Below the pieces are notes generated by a model. The model did not search any database. It saw nothing but the letters and a program-made list of their open reading frames with translations, and was not told the DNA's origin. A stretch of 64,000 nt of DNA. Source: Maniola hyperantus. Taxonomy: Eukaryota > Arthropoda > Insecta > Lepidoptera > Nymphalidae. The translations under genes were made by a program, and so were the position numbers. Below, piece after piece: positions 50,170 through 61,404 of this stretch; the first letter of the stretch is position 1; each line of letters begins with the position of its first letter. The stretch covers positions 620,001 to 684,000 of the forward strand of contig NC_048563.1 in assembly GCF_902806685.2 (NCBI RefSeq), read 5' to 3'.

Positions 50170-50600
50170 CTAGCTGATGCCCGTGACTTCCACACGCCAT
50201 GGCTTTGCGCCGCCGCCATCCAGCGGCTCCCGTTTGATGTCGTCTGTTCACCTAAATCTTCCAATGCTGCGCTTTCCGGTGCCAGATCGCCATTCTAGCA
50301 CCTTGGAATGGAACCCCAACGTCTATCAGTTTTTCGAACCTGCGTTGACTCAACCAATCCGCACTTGGCAAGGTTTATAGCCTAGTTTAAATATATAAAA
50401 AGGAAGGTGACTGACTGACTGACTGATCTATCAACGCACAGCTCAAATTACTGGACGGATCGAGCTGAAACTTGGCATGCAGATAGCTACTATGACGTAG
50501 GCTTTCGCTAAGAAAGGATTTTTGAAAATTCGACCAGTGAAATACTGGTTTGAAATTTGTGTAGTCCAAGCGGACGAAGTCGCGAGAATAAGCTAGTTTA
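50170..50600 (-). mobile_element. RTE-like LINE fragment and R2 tail downstream of Rox8
   Basis: Bases 50175-50330 carry, reversed, the same RTE-like ending as 11070-11212 (CGCCGCCGCCATCCAGCGGC on plus). Bases 50385-50600 are a reversed R2 tail (GTGACTGACTGACTGACTGA onward). Both lie in the presumed 3' UTR or flank of Rox8. Confidence 0.65.
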
Positions 50601-50693
50601 AAATAAAAAAGAAATAAATTCTTCTCATTGTGAGAGGAGACCCATTCTCAGTAGTGAACCGGCGATGGGTTGGGTGATGGTGAATTCAGGATA

Positions 50694-50868
50694 TCAGTTG
50701 TCCCTCACCGGCTGAACTTGGAAGTGCTGCACGGGATAGTGCAGCACCTGCGGGGGCTGGGACATGGCCGCGACGCCACCCACGCCGCCCACGCCTCCCA
50801 CGCCGCCCACGCCGCCCACACCACCCACGCCACCACCCAGCGCCCACGGGAGCTGCACGCCGCCCATG
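50694..50868 (-). CDS. Rox8: Rox8 last coding exon with (GGV)n tail
   Basis: The acceptor is CTTCCTCCACAG. One base completes a Gly codon, then MGGVQLPWALGGGVGGVGGV and further GGV units, AAMSQPPQVLHYPVQHFQVQ, PVRDN and stop. The GGV run is a 9-bp minisatellite of about six or seven units within coding DNA. Confidence 0.9.
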
Positions 50869-53800
50869 CTGTGGAGGAAGGAGATACAGGCTGTGCAAAT
50901 TGCATTTGTGGCGTGCTGTGGCACGCTTTAGCGCCTGAATTTAGAAATCCTAATTGGGTATTTGACTCCAATTTTTTTATTACTTTATTATAAACTAGAA
51001 TAAAAATAATGACGTTAACTGAAAAAACTAATTAAATCGATCAAATAACAAAAAGTTACATTTAAATGTTTCTGATTAGACAGAGATAGCGATACAGCAG
51101 TTTGACGTCACACCTACTAATGCCATAGTAGCGTAGCTTCGTGCGGTTTCATACAAATTTTCGTTTTGCGAGAAAGGGATAGAAGACCCTCCCACTCCAA
51201 AATTAAAATGCCTGTAACTTTGTAAATCTTTGTTGGATTTTAATATTTTTTTCAGCGCACGCCATTATTCTTATCCTAGCTTATAATAAAGTAACAATAT
51301 TTATCAGATTCAAAAGTAGGCAAATACGCAATTAGGATTCACGAAAAGCATGCAAATTTACGTTTATGATCACACTTACTTAATTTAACTAACTTAACTA
51401 TGACTTTCTAAAATTATCCATAACCATCTACTGTCACACAGTTAATTGCCTATTAAACCTTTCATTTTTTACAATAGTCAAACAATAGGATTTGAAAATG
51501 ATTTGTCATTTTGGATGCTGATTTTGAAATTAGTCATTATCAAAATCAACATCCTGGAAACCCCTGAAAACGATACCCATGTCTGCTTTCTGTACTAAGT
51601 GAATGTCCGCCATCTTGGAATTGAAAATAAATGTCATTATCGAAATCAGCATCCTGGAAAACCCTGAAAACGACACACATGTCTATATTTTGTAAAAGGT
51701 GGATGTCCGCCATCTTGGATTTGAAAATAAATGTCATCATCAAATTCAGCATCCTGGAAAACAATGATAACGACACCGATGTCTATTTTGATATAGCCGG
51801 ATAAATATCCATTGCACTGTTTTTTTTAATTTTAAATATTCATTATAGGTATACGCTTGACCACAATTACACCTGATGGGAAGTGATGATGTGGCCTAAG
51901 ATGGGACGCGTTTACCTAGAAGATGCCTATTCACTCTTGTTTTAAAGATACCCGGGTTGTAATTGGTAGGAAACACATATCGCGGAAGAGTATTCCAAAC
52001 CTTAGCCATACGTATGGGGAATGGTGACGCAAAACGTTTCGTGCGTGTAGATGGGATGTCGACGACATAAGGATTGAAACTCGCCCGACGTCTTGCGGTT
52101 CGGTGGTAAAATGGTGGCTGCGGGTTGGGGATACATTTCGTGCCAGTACGATGCTTACCCCATGTATTGCTGCTGGTAACCCGCGAACTGGCCCGCGTAG
52201 GAGTACCCCTGTACCCCTTGTACCCCTTGCAGGAAGCCGCCGAGTTGCTGGGGGTACGTGTTGTACCAGTACGACGCGGGTGGCACTCCGCCGGTGTACG
52301 CCCCAAACGGACTGTAGGCTGTGCCACCCAACTGAAAAAAAAACAAGCATAATATGGTAGGTACAGTGCGACAAGGCTATCTTGGCGCGTGGCGAAAATT
52401 GGAACTAACGTTGCCGTCAAGTGTCCCCTTTGTTCTTGTTTGAATATTCCAAGGCTTTGTTCTCCAACAGCGCCCCCCTGTCAATGTCATTCAAGTGCCA
52501 AGAGAGCCTTGTGACACTCAACTCAAGCCGAGTTTCTTGCTGGTTCTTCTCGGTAGGAAACGCATTCCGAACCAGTGGTAGATGCATTTGTAAAAGTACT
52601 TGTAAAAGTTTAATTGAATAAAAATCTTTGTATTTATTACACACTAGCTTATGCTCGCGACTTCGTCCGCGTGGACTTCACAAATTTCAAACCCCTATTT
52701 CACCCCCTTAGGGGTTGAATTTTCAAAAATCCTTTCTTAGCGGATTCCTACGTCATAATAGCTATCTGCATGCCAAATTTCAGCCCGATCCGTCCAGTAG
52801 TTTGAGCTGTGCGTTGATAGATCAATCAGTCAGTCAGTCAGTCAGTCAGTCAGTCACCCTTTCCTTTTATATATTTAGAAGATAGATACTAGCTGATGCT
52901 CGCGACTTCGTCCGCGTGGAATTAGGTTTTTAGAAATCCCGTGGGAACTCTATCGTTTTTCGGGATAAAAGTAGCCTATGTCACTCTCCAGGTATTTATC
53001 TATACCCATGCAAAAAATCACGTCAATCCGTTGCACCGTTGCGACGTGATTGAAGGACAAACCAACAAACCAACAAACCAGCAAACCAACAAACCAACAA
53101 ACAACTAAAAGGCCGGCAACGCATCGGCGGTTCCTCTGGTGCTGCAAATGTTCATGGGCGGCGGTAATCACTTAACATCAGGTGACCCGCCTGCAAGTTT
53201 GCTCGCTATATCCATTAAAAAAAAATAAACACACTTTCGCATTTATAATAATAATAATAATGATTATAAGTAAGATTTTATGAATTTTCATATTGATGCG
53301 ATAGTGTAAAAGCACGCTAACAGTTTATTATCTATGCAAGGCGCCCCCATCCATTAGACGATTTGCATCAAAAAGGGCTTAGTATAAGAGCGAGCTATGA
53401 CATTAGCATCAAATATTAATGTCTTCATCCTTGGCCTGTTTACGCCGACATCTCTTTGTCTACGAGTTTGATGTTCAAATCTTATGAATGAATAATTTAT
53501 AATCAAAGTAATGGTATGGTAATTTAATTAGACGAAATATTATATACAGTACCTACGCAGCAGAAAGTAATGTACATCGGCCATTAGAATGACCTTTCGG
53601 CTTTGTAGAGCGTTCTCTCTGTCACGTTTTGTCGGTCTCAACAACAGAGACAATGCTCTACAAATCTGCTCCTTCTAAAGGTCGTTGTACATTACTTTCT
53701 GTCGCGTGCGTTAGATACAATCCTCTTAATTAGAAAGGCAATAATGCGAAGATGGTTTTAGACCAATAAAACGATGTATTAGGCATAGGTGTTCATTTGT

Positions 53801-56800
53801 TTTGCGGCGTTAACGTTAGTAGTAAAAAGTACCCACTTAAATATCTGACGCGATTTATTCCGTTCTCTTACCGGCAACTAATACCACTGGTATTTGTTGC
53901 GGTAATAGCTTAGTAGTTAAGAATAGAATAGAATAGAATAGAATAGAATAGAATAGAATAGAATAGAATAGAATAGAATGTTTTTTTATTCATGTAAACT
54001 TTTTACAAGTATTTATGAATAGTCAGGTAGTTTTAATTTACCACTGGTTCGGAATGCCGACTGCCGGAAAGACTTTGGCATTCTATTCGGGAGGTCATGG
54101 GTCTTATCCATTAGACGATTTGCATCAAAAAGGGCTTAGTGTAAGAGCGAGCTATGAAATTAGCATCAAATATTAATGTCGCCATCCTTGGCCTGTTTAC
54201 GCCGACATCTTTTTGTCTAAAAGTTTGATGTTCAAATCTTATGAATGAATAATTTATAATCAAAGTAATGGTATGGTAATTTAATTAGACGAAATAATAT
54301 ATTATGTAAATATAATCCTCTTCCATACTATATTACTATACTATCTAAATATATAAAAGGAAAAGGTGACTGACTGACTGACTGTCTGATCTATCAACGC
54401 ACAGCTCTAACTACAAGACGGATCGGGCTGAAATTTGGCATGCAGATAGCTATTATGACGTAGACATCCGCTAAGAAAGGATTTTTGAAAATTCAACCCC
54501 TAAGGGGGTGAAATAGAGGTTTAAAATTTGTGTAGTCGCGAGCATAAGCTAGTATACTATAATATTATAAATGCGAAAGTTTGTCTGTCTGTCTGTCTGC
54601 TAGCCTTTCACGGCCCATCTGTTTTTCTAACAGACTTTATTTATTTCATGCTTTAACAGACTTAAACATTTATTAAAGCGCAAGCGCAAGAAATATTTAA
54701 GAAAGAAAAAATGCACTTATTTGTTGTTGGTGTCACAGATAAAAACAAAGTACAAATTTTCATCTGTGACATGACACTACCCCACATGGAAGATGCAGGA
54801 TGCTGATTTTCAGCAAATTTCAGCTGTGACCCGGATTTCTTCAATCAAATTCCGGATTATTTCATTCAAACGCATTATTTAATCACATTGAATTTTTTAA
54901 TGAAGCTTCGAAACTCCAGAACTCCGGAGCTGGAAAATAGTCCGATTTTCAAGCCCTAAGTACGCATTTGATGTTAAAATCTCATGAATGAATGAATAAT
55001 TTATGCTTAATCAAAGTAATGGTACGGTAATTTAATTAGGTGAAATATTATGTAGATACAGTAGAGAATAAGGTCTCTGTAGTAATAAAATGATGTGATT
55101 TTTTGTATAGCGGTAGTTTATGGGGCCAGAATTCATTATTAAAGAGGATAATTATTAAAAAAAATCCTTATTTTGATTTATTTTTAACATGAACGTCATG
55201 CTGTACGGAAGGTAAATAATGAAGTCATAATCCGTAAACATTTTTTTAAATTAAATTATTTAAAAACTAACTGATGCCCGCGACTTCGTCCGCGTGGAAT
55301 TAGGTTTTTAGAAATCCCACGGGAACTCTTACATTTTTCGGGATAAAAAGTAGCCTATGTCACTCTGCAGTTCTTTATCTATACCCATGCAAAAAATCAC
55401 GTCAATCCGTTGCACCGTTGCGGCGTGATTGAAGGACAAACCAACAAACAAACACATTTTCGCATTTATAATAAGGGTACTGATGTTCGTTCAAAAACCA
55501 CAAGCTTTAGAAATCAAACAGAAACATAAATAAAAAACCATTTTTCGTTCCCGAACGGAATTAGGTCATATTTAAGGAGATCAAACAATCCCCTTTGACT
55601 TTAAACCCCGCGTTGTAAAATGTTAAATATTGGTTAAATGCTAAGCGCGTTTTAACATGGGTCTCTGTCATAGATATCTAATTTTATCAGGTAGAAAGGA
55701 TAAAGAGACAAAAGTAAAAATAAAAGAGGACGGTTGGCTACTATTTGAAGAGACGATTTCTTTGGGTGCGCTGGGCAATTTTCGGATGGGCAAAAACTTT
55801 AAGGTCACGTTACTGGCATGCTAATTTTATTAGCTTTTAAAATTTGTTCCTTAACGCAACCTATTAAAGTTAAACTGGATTAAGAAATAAAGAAAGAAAG
55901 AAAACTAGTTTATTCATCTTGTGCATAAAGTATAAACAAACTATTAAAATGAGTGGTTAGTAGTAGTTAGCAATAAAATACTTAATACTTAATTACTTAA
56001 AATGAGTTCTGCACCGACATGGCACAAGATGAAAAGGCCTCGGCTCAGCATTAATGCTGCAGGTTTAAAAAAATAAAACCTGAGCACTGCCGATTAAGAT
56101 GGTGTACAACAGAATTACTGACACTACTGAGAAAATTAATAATAATCATGTAATAAAACGAGGCTGGTTGACCAACAACTGAATTTATTTTGAGAATACC
56201 CTCATGTTCTATAATATAATTACACTACATCTTTCTTTTTCTATACTGAAAAACAATTGATGTTTGTGACATGCATTACAATTCTAATACATTAAATTTC
56301 TATTCATCTCCTCATATTACAAAATCCATACCATATAACACATTCCATTAATAATCCGATATAAAATAACAATGCACAATACAAAATAACATTACTAGTA
56401 GTACCCACTTAAAATAATTATCATTGCTAAAATTCATCAATAGATAAAATAAAATAAAAATTATGTACAAGTTACACTACCAATCTACACAACAACAGTA
56501 CTATTCTGAATTATTTTTATTGTTTAAACGGCAAGCCCTTCTCGTGCGACGAGGCAAGGCACAATCCTGCAGCAAAACAGCGTCTTTCGACGTCATTTTG
56601 GCTGGTCCCGTACCCATGAGATTAGTATCTGCAACCGTACCGGACTCACCTGTACTCGCACTAGTTTCAGTTGAACGTGTCTCGCAATCATTGTGCCTTC
56701 CCTCGGACGTCTGTTCGCCCTTTCTATTTACCAGATGTCGCCTATTGCGCCTATATATACGCCTGGTTTGGTCTTCTACAAAATAAGACCTAGGTTCCGC

Positions 56801-59800
56801 AGTCTGCTGAACCACTTTCGCAAGCTTGCGTTCCTTGCCGTCTACTATCACAACCTTATCATTCGTGTGAAGCGGTGGAAGGGGTTTCGCAGACCTATCA
56901 TAATTTAGTTTTTGTTTTTGTTGATGCTTCAATATAGCACTATAATTTCTTTTACGATCGACTGTTTCATCCAAGAGTTTGTGATATGTAGGCAACCGCG
57001 TGTTTAGTCTCCTACCCATAAGAATTTGCGCGGGCGAATCGATATTTTCTCGTGGCGTAGTTCTCAAATTTAACAGCCCTATGTAATAATCTTCGCCCGA
57101 GTCGCAACATTTCTTTAGTAAGTTTTTAACAGTACGGACACTCCGTTCACTTTTACCATTACTCTGTGCATATAAGGGAGAAGATGTGACGTGTTTGATA
57201 TCCCATGCACTAAGGAAGGCCCGAAATTCACTAGATACATACGCAGAAAAATTGTCAGTCACTAATTCGTTTGGTATTCCATGTCTTGCGAATTGTTCTT
57301 TCATAGCCTTTATTATAGACTTACTATTTATAAGATTTAATTCTGTAACTTCAACAAAGTTAGAGAAATAATCTACTAAAATGAGATAATACTTCTTCCT
57401 ATACTCGAATATATCCGAGCCCACTTTGAGCCAGGGTACATCAGGAATAGAGTGCGGCAACATCGGCTCCCGGCCCGGCGCCGGCGCATACCGCTCGCAC
57501 GTCGCGCACTCGCGCACCGCGCGCTCGATGTCGCGCGACATGCCTACCCAGAACATCACTTGTCGCGCGCGCCGCTTGCACCGGTCCATACCGAGATGCC
57601 CCTCGTGAATTCTCTGTAACATATCTCCTCGTAAGGCTCTTGGGATATACAACAAATAATCCTTTAATATTAAACCATCCACATATTGAAAACTTTCACG
57701 ATAAGACCAAAAAACTCTAAGATTAACTTTTACGTCGTATTTATTTCTAGGCCATCCTTCTACTATATACTTCAGTATTTCTTGGCATTCTTCATCTTTT
57801 TCTATATGTTCTTTTATCAGCCTTAGCTTTTGATTGCTGAACTGTAAATTATTAATCATAAAACAAGTCTGAGCCTCCAAACTTTCATTAAATTTTTCAT
57901 ACATATAATCTGATAACGGCGCACGAGATAACGTGTCCGCTATATACATATACTTTCCCGGAGTATAAGTGACCTTAAAATCATATCTTTGAATCCTTAA
58001 CAACATGCGCTGTAGCCTCGCGGGAACCGAGGAAAGCGATTTTGTAAAAATAGCTTCGAGCGGTTTATGATCACTCTGTACCGTGATGTCACATCTCCCA
58101 AATATATACTGGTGAAAACGTTCACACGCAAAGACGATGGCTAACATCTCTTTTTCTATTTGTGCGTACCGTCGCTGCGTGTCGGTGAGCGTGAGCGAGG
58201 CGAACTCGACCGGGCGGCCCCCCTGCAGCAGCACCGCGCCCAGCGCCTCCGAGCTCGCGTCCACCGACAGCACCACGGGCAGCTCGCTGGAATACAACGC
58301 TAGTACCGGAGCCGTTGCGATTTTATTTTTTAATAAATTCACTGCTTCCGAGTGCACCGAATCCCAGACCCATTCAGAATTTTTCTTTAATAGATACCTA
58401 AGGACTGCTACCGACTGTGAATAATTGGGAACAAACTTCGATAAGTAATTAATCATACCTAGAAACCGCTCCAACGATTTTCTATCCCTAGGCTCAGGCA
58501 TTTCTAAGATAGCTTTCACTTTATTTACGTCCGGTCTCATACCGCGTTCATCGAAAATATGCCCCAAGTACGTTATTTCTTTAACTCCGAATTTACACTT
58601 ATCCTTATTAAATCTCATGTCTATTTCCCGTGCCCTCTCTAGTAATCGTTTTAGACGTAAATCATGCTCTTCGCGAGTTCTACCCCAAACTACTATAATA
58701 TCATCGATAAAGGAATCGACCCCTTCCAGGTCTTCCAGATGTTGTCGCACCCTCGAATGAAATAATTCTGGCGCACAGCTTATTCCATACGGTAACCGCA
58801 AGAACTGGTATCTGCCGAAAGGTGTGCTGAAGGTACACAGGTCGGCGCTGGCATCGTCCAGCTGCAGCATCCAAAACCCACAGCGAGCGTCGAGCACGCT
58901 AAAGAAACTCGCCCCGCGAAGTCGCGACGCGAGATCGGTCACCGTCGGCAGAGTGAAATGCGCACGCTTAATAGCGCGATTTAACGGTCGCGGGTCTAAG
59001 CACACACGTATATCTCCGTTCTTTTTCGCTGTTATCACAATAGCATTAACCCATTCAGTCGGACGGTGCACTTTACGAATCACGTCCAGTTCCTCCATAC
59101 GCTGCAACTCACTATACAGTTTATCTTTAAGCCCTAGTGGAACCTTGCGAGCTGGACATATGCTCGGTTGCACCGTTTTATCTATGGTTAATCTGTGTAC
59201 TCCCGGTAATTTTCCCAGGCCCTTAAATAGATCCCTATAATCATTATCAATATCCAATGCGTCTACCCGCTGTATCAAGCCTAACTTCACACAAGCACTC
59301 AGACCTAAAATATTTTGACATTTCATATTACACACTACAAATTTTAGGTTATATTCTACTTGTTTATACTTAAATAATACATAACACTGTCCTATTATCG
59401 GCACAATATTACCCGTGTAAGAATGCACACGGCCACGGTAGGGACTTAAATTTTTAAAATTAAGGCCTAATTCCTCATACTCGAATTTTGACAAAATATT
59501 TATCATCGATCCTGTATCTAATTTGAATTCTAATTGCTTACCACTAAAGTCCAAAAACGTAGTCCATTCCTTCGGCTTACCATCGCTAATCACATTCACA
59601 TAAATTAACTCATCATTAGATCCGTCCGATTCACTACTCTCACTTATTTTGTGAACCCGCTTTCCCACTGATCTACACTTCCGGGAAAAATGCCCCCGGG
59701 ATTTACACGTAAAACAAATAGCTTGAATAGCTGGGCACCGCAGCTCATCACAAAAATCACGGCCGCACCGATAGCAAGCGCGGCCCTCCCGGCGCGGGCG

Positions 59801-61373
59801 CACGCCCCGGCGCTCCTCGTCGCGCGCCCCACTGGCGGCGGCGGCGCCGCGCCAGGACCCGCGCGCGCTTCTCGACGCCGACCAGTCGCCTCGATCACTG
59901 CCTCGTCCAGCCTCGCGACCGCTCCGACCAGCCACTCCATCCACCCGTATGCTCGAACTTGCCTCCTGTATTTGACGACTTTCGTGCCTGGACGCCTCAT
60001 CAGCCTCGCAAATTTGCACCGCCTTCGCCAGATTTAAATCGTCCGTTCTCAACAGTCGATCTCGCACGACATTGTTAGATATGCCACATACGATCCGATC
60101 TTTTATTAAATCATCCGTGAGATGCTCGAATTTGCAATCTTGGCTGAGTAATCTGAGCGCGGTTACATATTTACCTATAGTCTCACCGTCGCTTTGATTT
60201 CTTGTAAAAAACTTAAATCTTAACATCGTCACGTTAGCCTTCTTGGTTCCAAAAAAGTTATCAAATTTACTTTTTAAACATTTCAGGTCGTCTGCACTTT
60301 CACCTTTATTGTACGTGAATGTAGAATAAATTTCATAACCGTCTGGCCCGATGAGGTTTACCAGCAAGCTGGCCTGTACATCCTGAGTTTCTTTTATTAT
60401 CCCGGATGCCTTGAGGAATATTTCGAATTGCTTCCACCATTTTGACCACGCCTCAGCCCGCACGGCTGGACTTCCTTCTATATTTAGCTCCGGTGGCGGT
60501 CGTGCGTGCTCCATTCTTACTTATTTTCAATAATCACTTTACTAATATCACTTTTATTGCTTATTATTTAATTATCACATTACTATTACTCTTTAATTTA
60601 TCATTTTTCACTCTCGCCGCTGCCACCATGTAATAAAACGAGGCTGGTTGACCAACAACTGAATTTATTTTGAGAATACCCTCATGTTCTATAATATAAT
60701 TACACTACAAATCACTACCCATATATTATTACAATTGCAAAAGTGTTTATTTGTTTTGTTGGTTTGTACTTCAATCACGTCGCAACGAAGCAACAGATTG
60801 ACGTGATTTTGCACGATAGTTAAAGACGTAGAATCATATAGGCTTTATCCCGGAAAATCAAAGAATTCTCACAGGATTCTAAGCAACCTTAATCCATACG
60901 GATGAAGTTTTGGGTACCAGCTAGTCGAGTTTAAGGACTGCTTTACCTACTATGAAAATATTCCAAATATCCGCTCTACACTTTAGTTAAACCTCCTTGG
61001 TTCCGCCAACCGCCAAGGGATTAAACTGTCAATATGGCGGAACAAGGGAATTTCGTACTGAAATATTAGTTTGTTTTACAGTTTGAAATATTCATGAACA
61101 ATATTTCTCCGAGCGCTTGTCTTGTCTGTACGTCAATATGTTATTGTGAGAAGGGAAAATTGTACAAGGGAGGATTATCGGAATGTGCAGTACCCAATCA
61201 GTTTGAGTTGTTTGAAGCTTTAATATTTAAAAGGATTCAAATTCGAAACTTATAGAATATCATGAAATAATTCTACGAACTATTCTATGAAACAACCATC
61301 ATTCAAGAAATAATTGTTTTTTAGGGTTCCGTACCTCAAAAGGAAAAACGGAACCCTTATAGGACCACTTTGT

Positions 61374-61404
<31 letters not shown>

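Larger units (their letters stand above)
56149..60709 (-). mobile_element. Complete mag-type Ty3/Gypsy LTR retrotransposon
   Basis: The element is 4561 bp. LTRs of 81 bp at 56149-56229 and 60629-60709 are identical base for base, starting TG and ending CA, with identical 5-bp AATCA target copies at 56144-56148 and 60710-60714. On the minus strand the 5' LTR is followed at once by a primer-binding-site-like TGGTGGCAGCGGCGAG, and a purine tract (TAGAAAAAGAAAGA) precedes the 3' LTR. The LTR contains AATAAA. Very short LTRs, overall length and protein style resemble the mag lineage first described in Bombyx. One ORF covers gag and pol; there is no env. It sits in the Rox8 intron on the same strand as Rox8. 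Confidence 0.95.

Noticed and set aside
51896..52420. 174-codon minus-strand ORF spanning a Rox8 exon
   Set aside because: It is a LINE C-terminus read through the Rox8 exon in a different frame. The Rox8 frame has correct splice sites and the family-like Gln/Tyr/Gly tail.
59644..60037. Overlapping ORFs in other frames of gag
   Set aside because: They are GC-rich shadows of the zinc-knuckle and Arg-rich part of the gag-pol frame.
56149..60709. Endogenous retrovirus with envelope
   Set aside because: No ORF lies between the end of gag-pol (56501) and the 3' LTR, so there is no env gene. It is a plain LTR retrotransposon.
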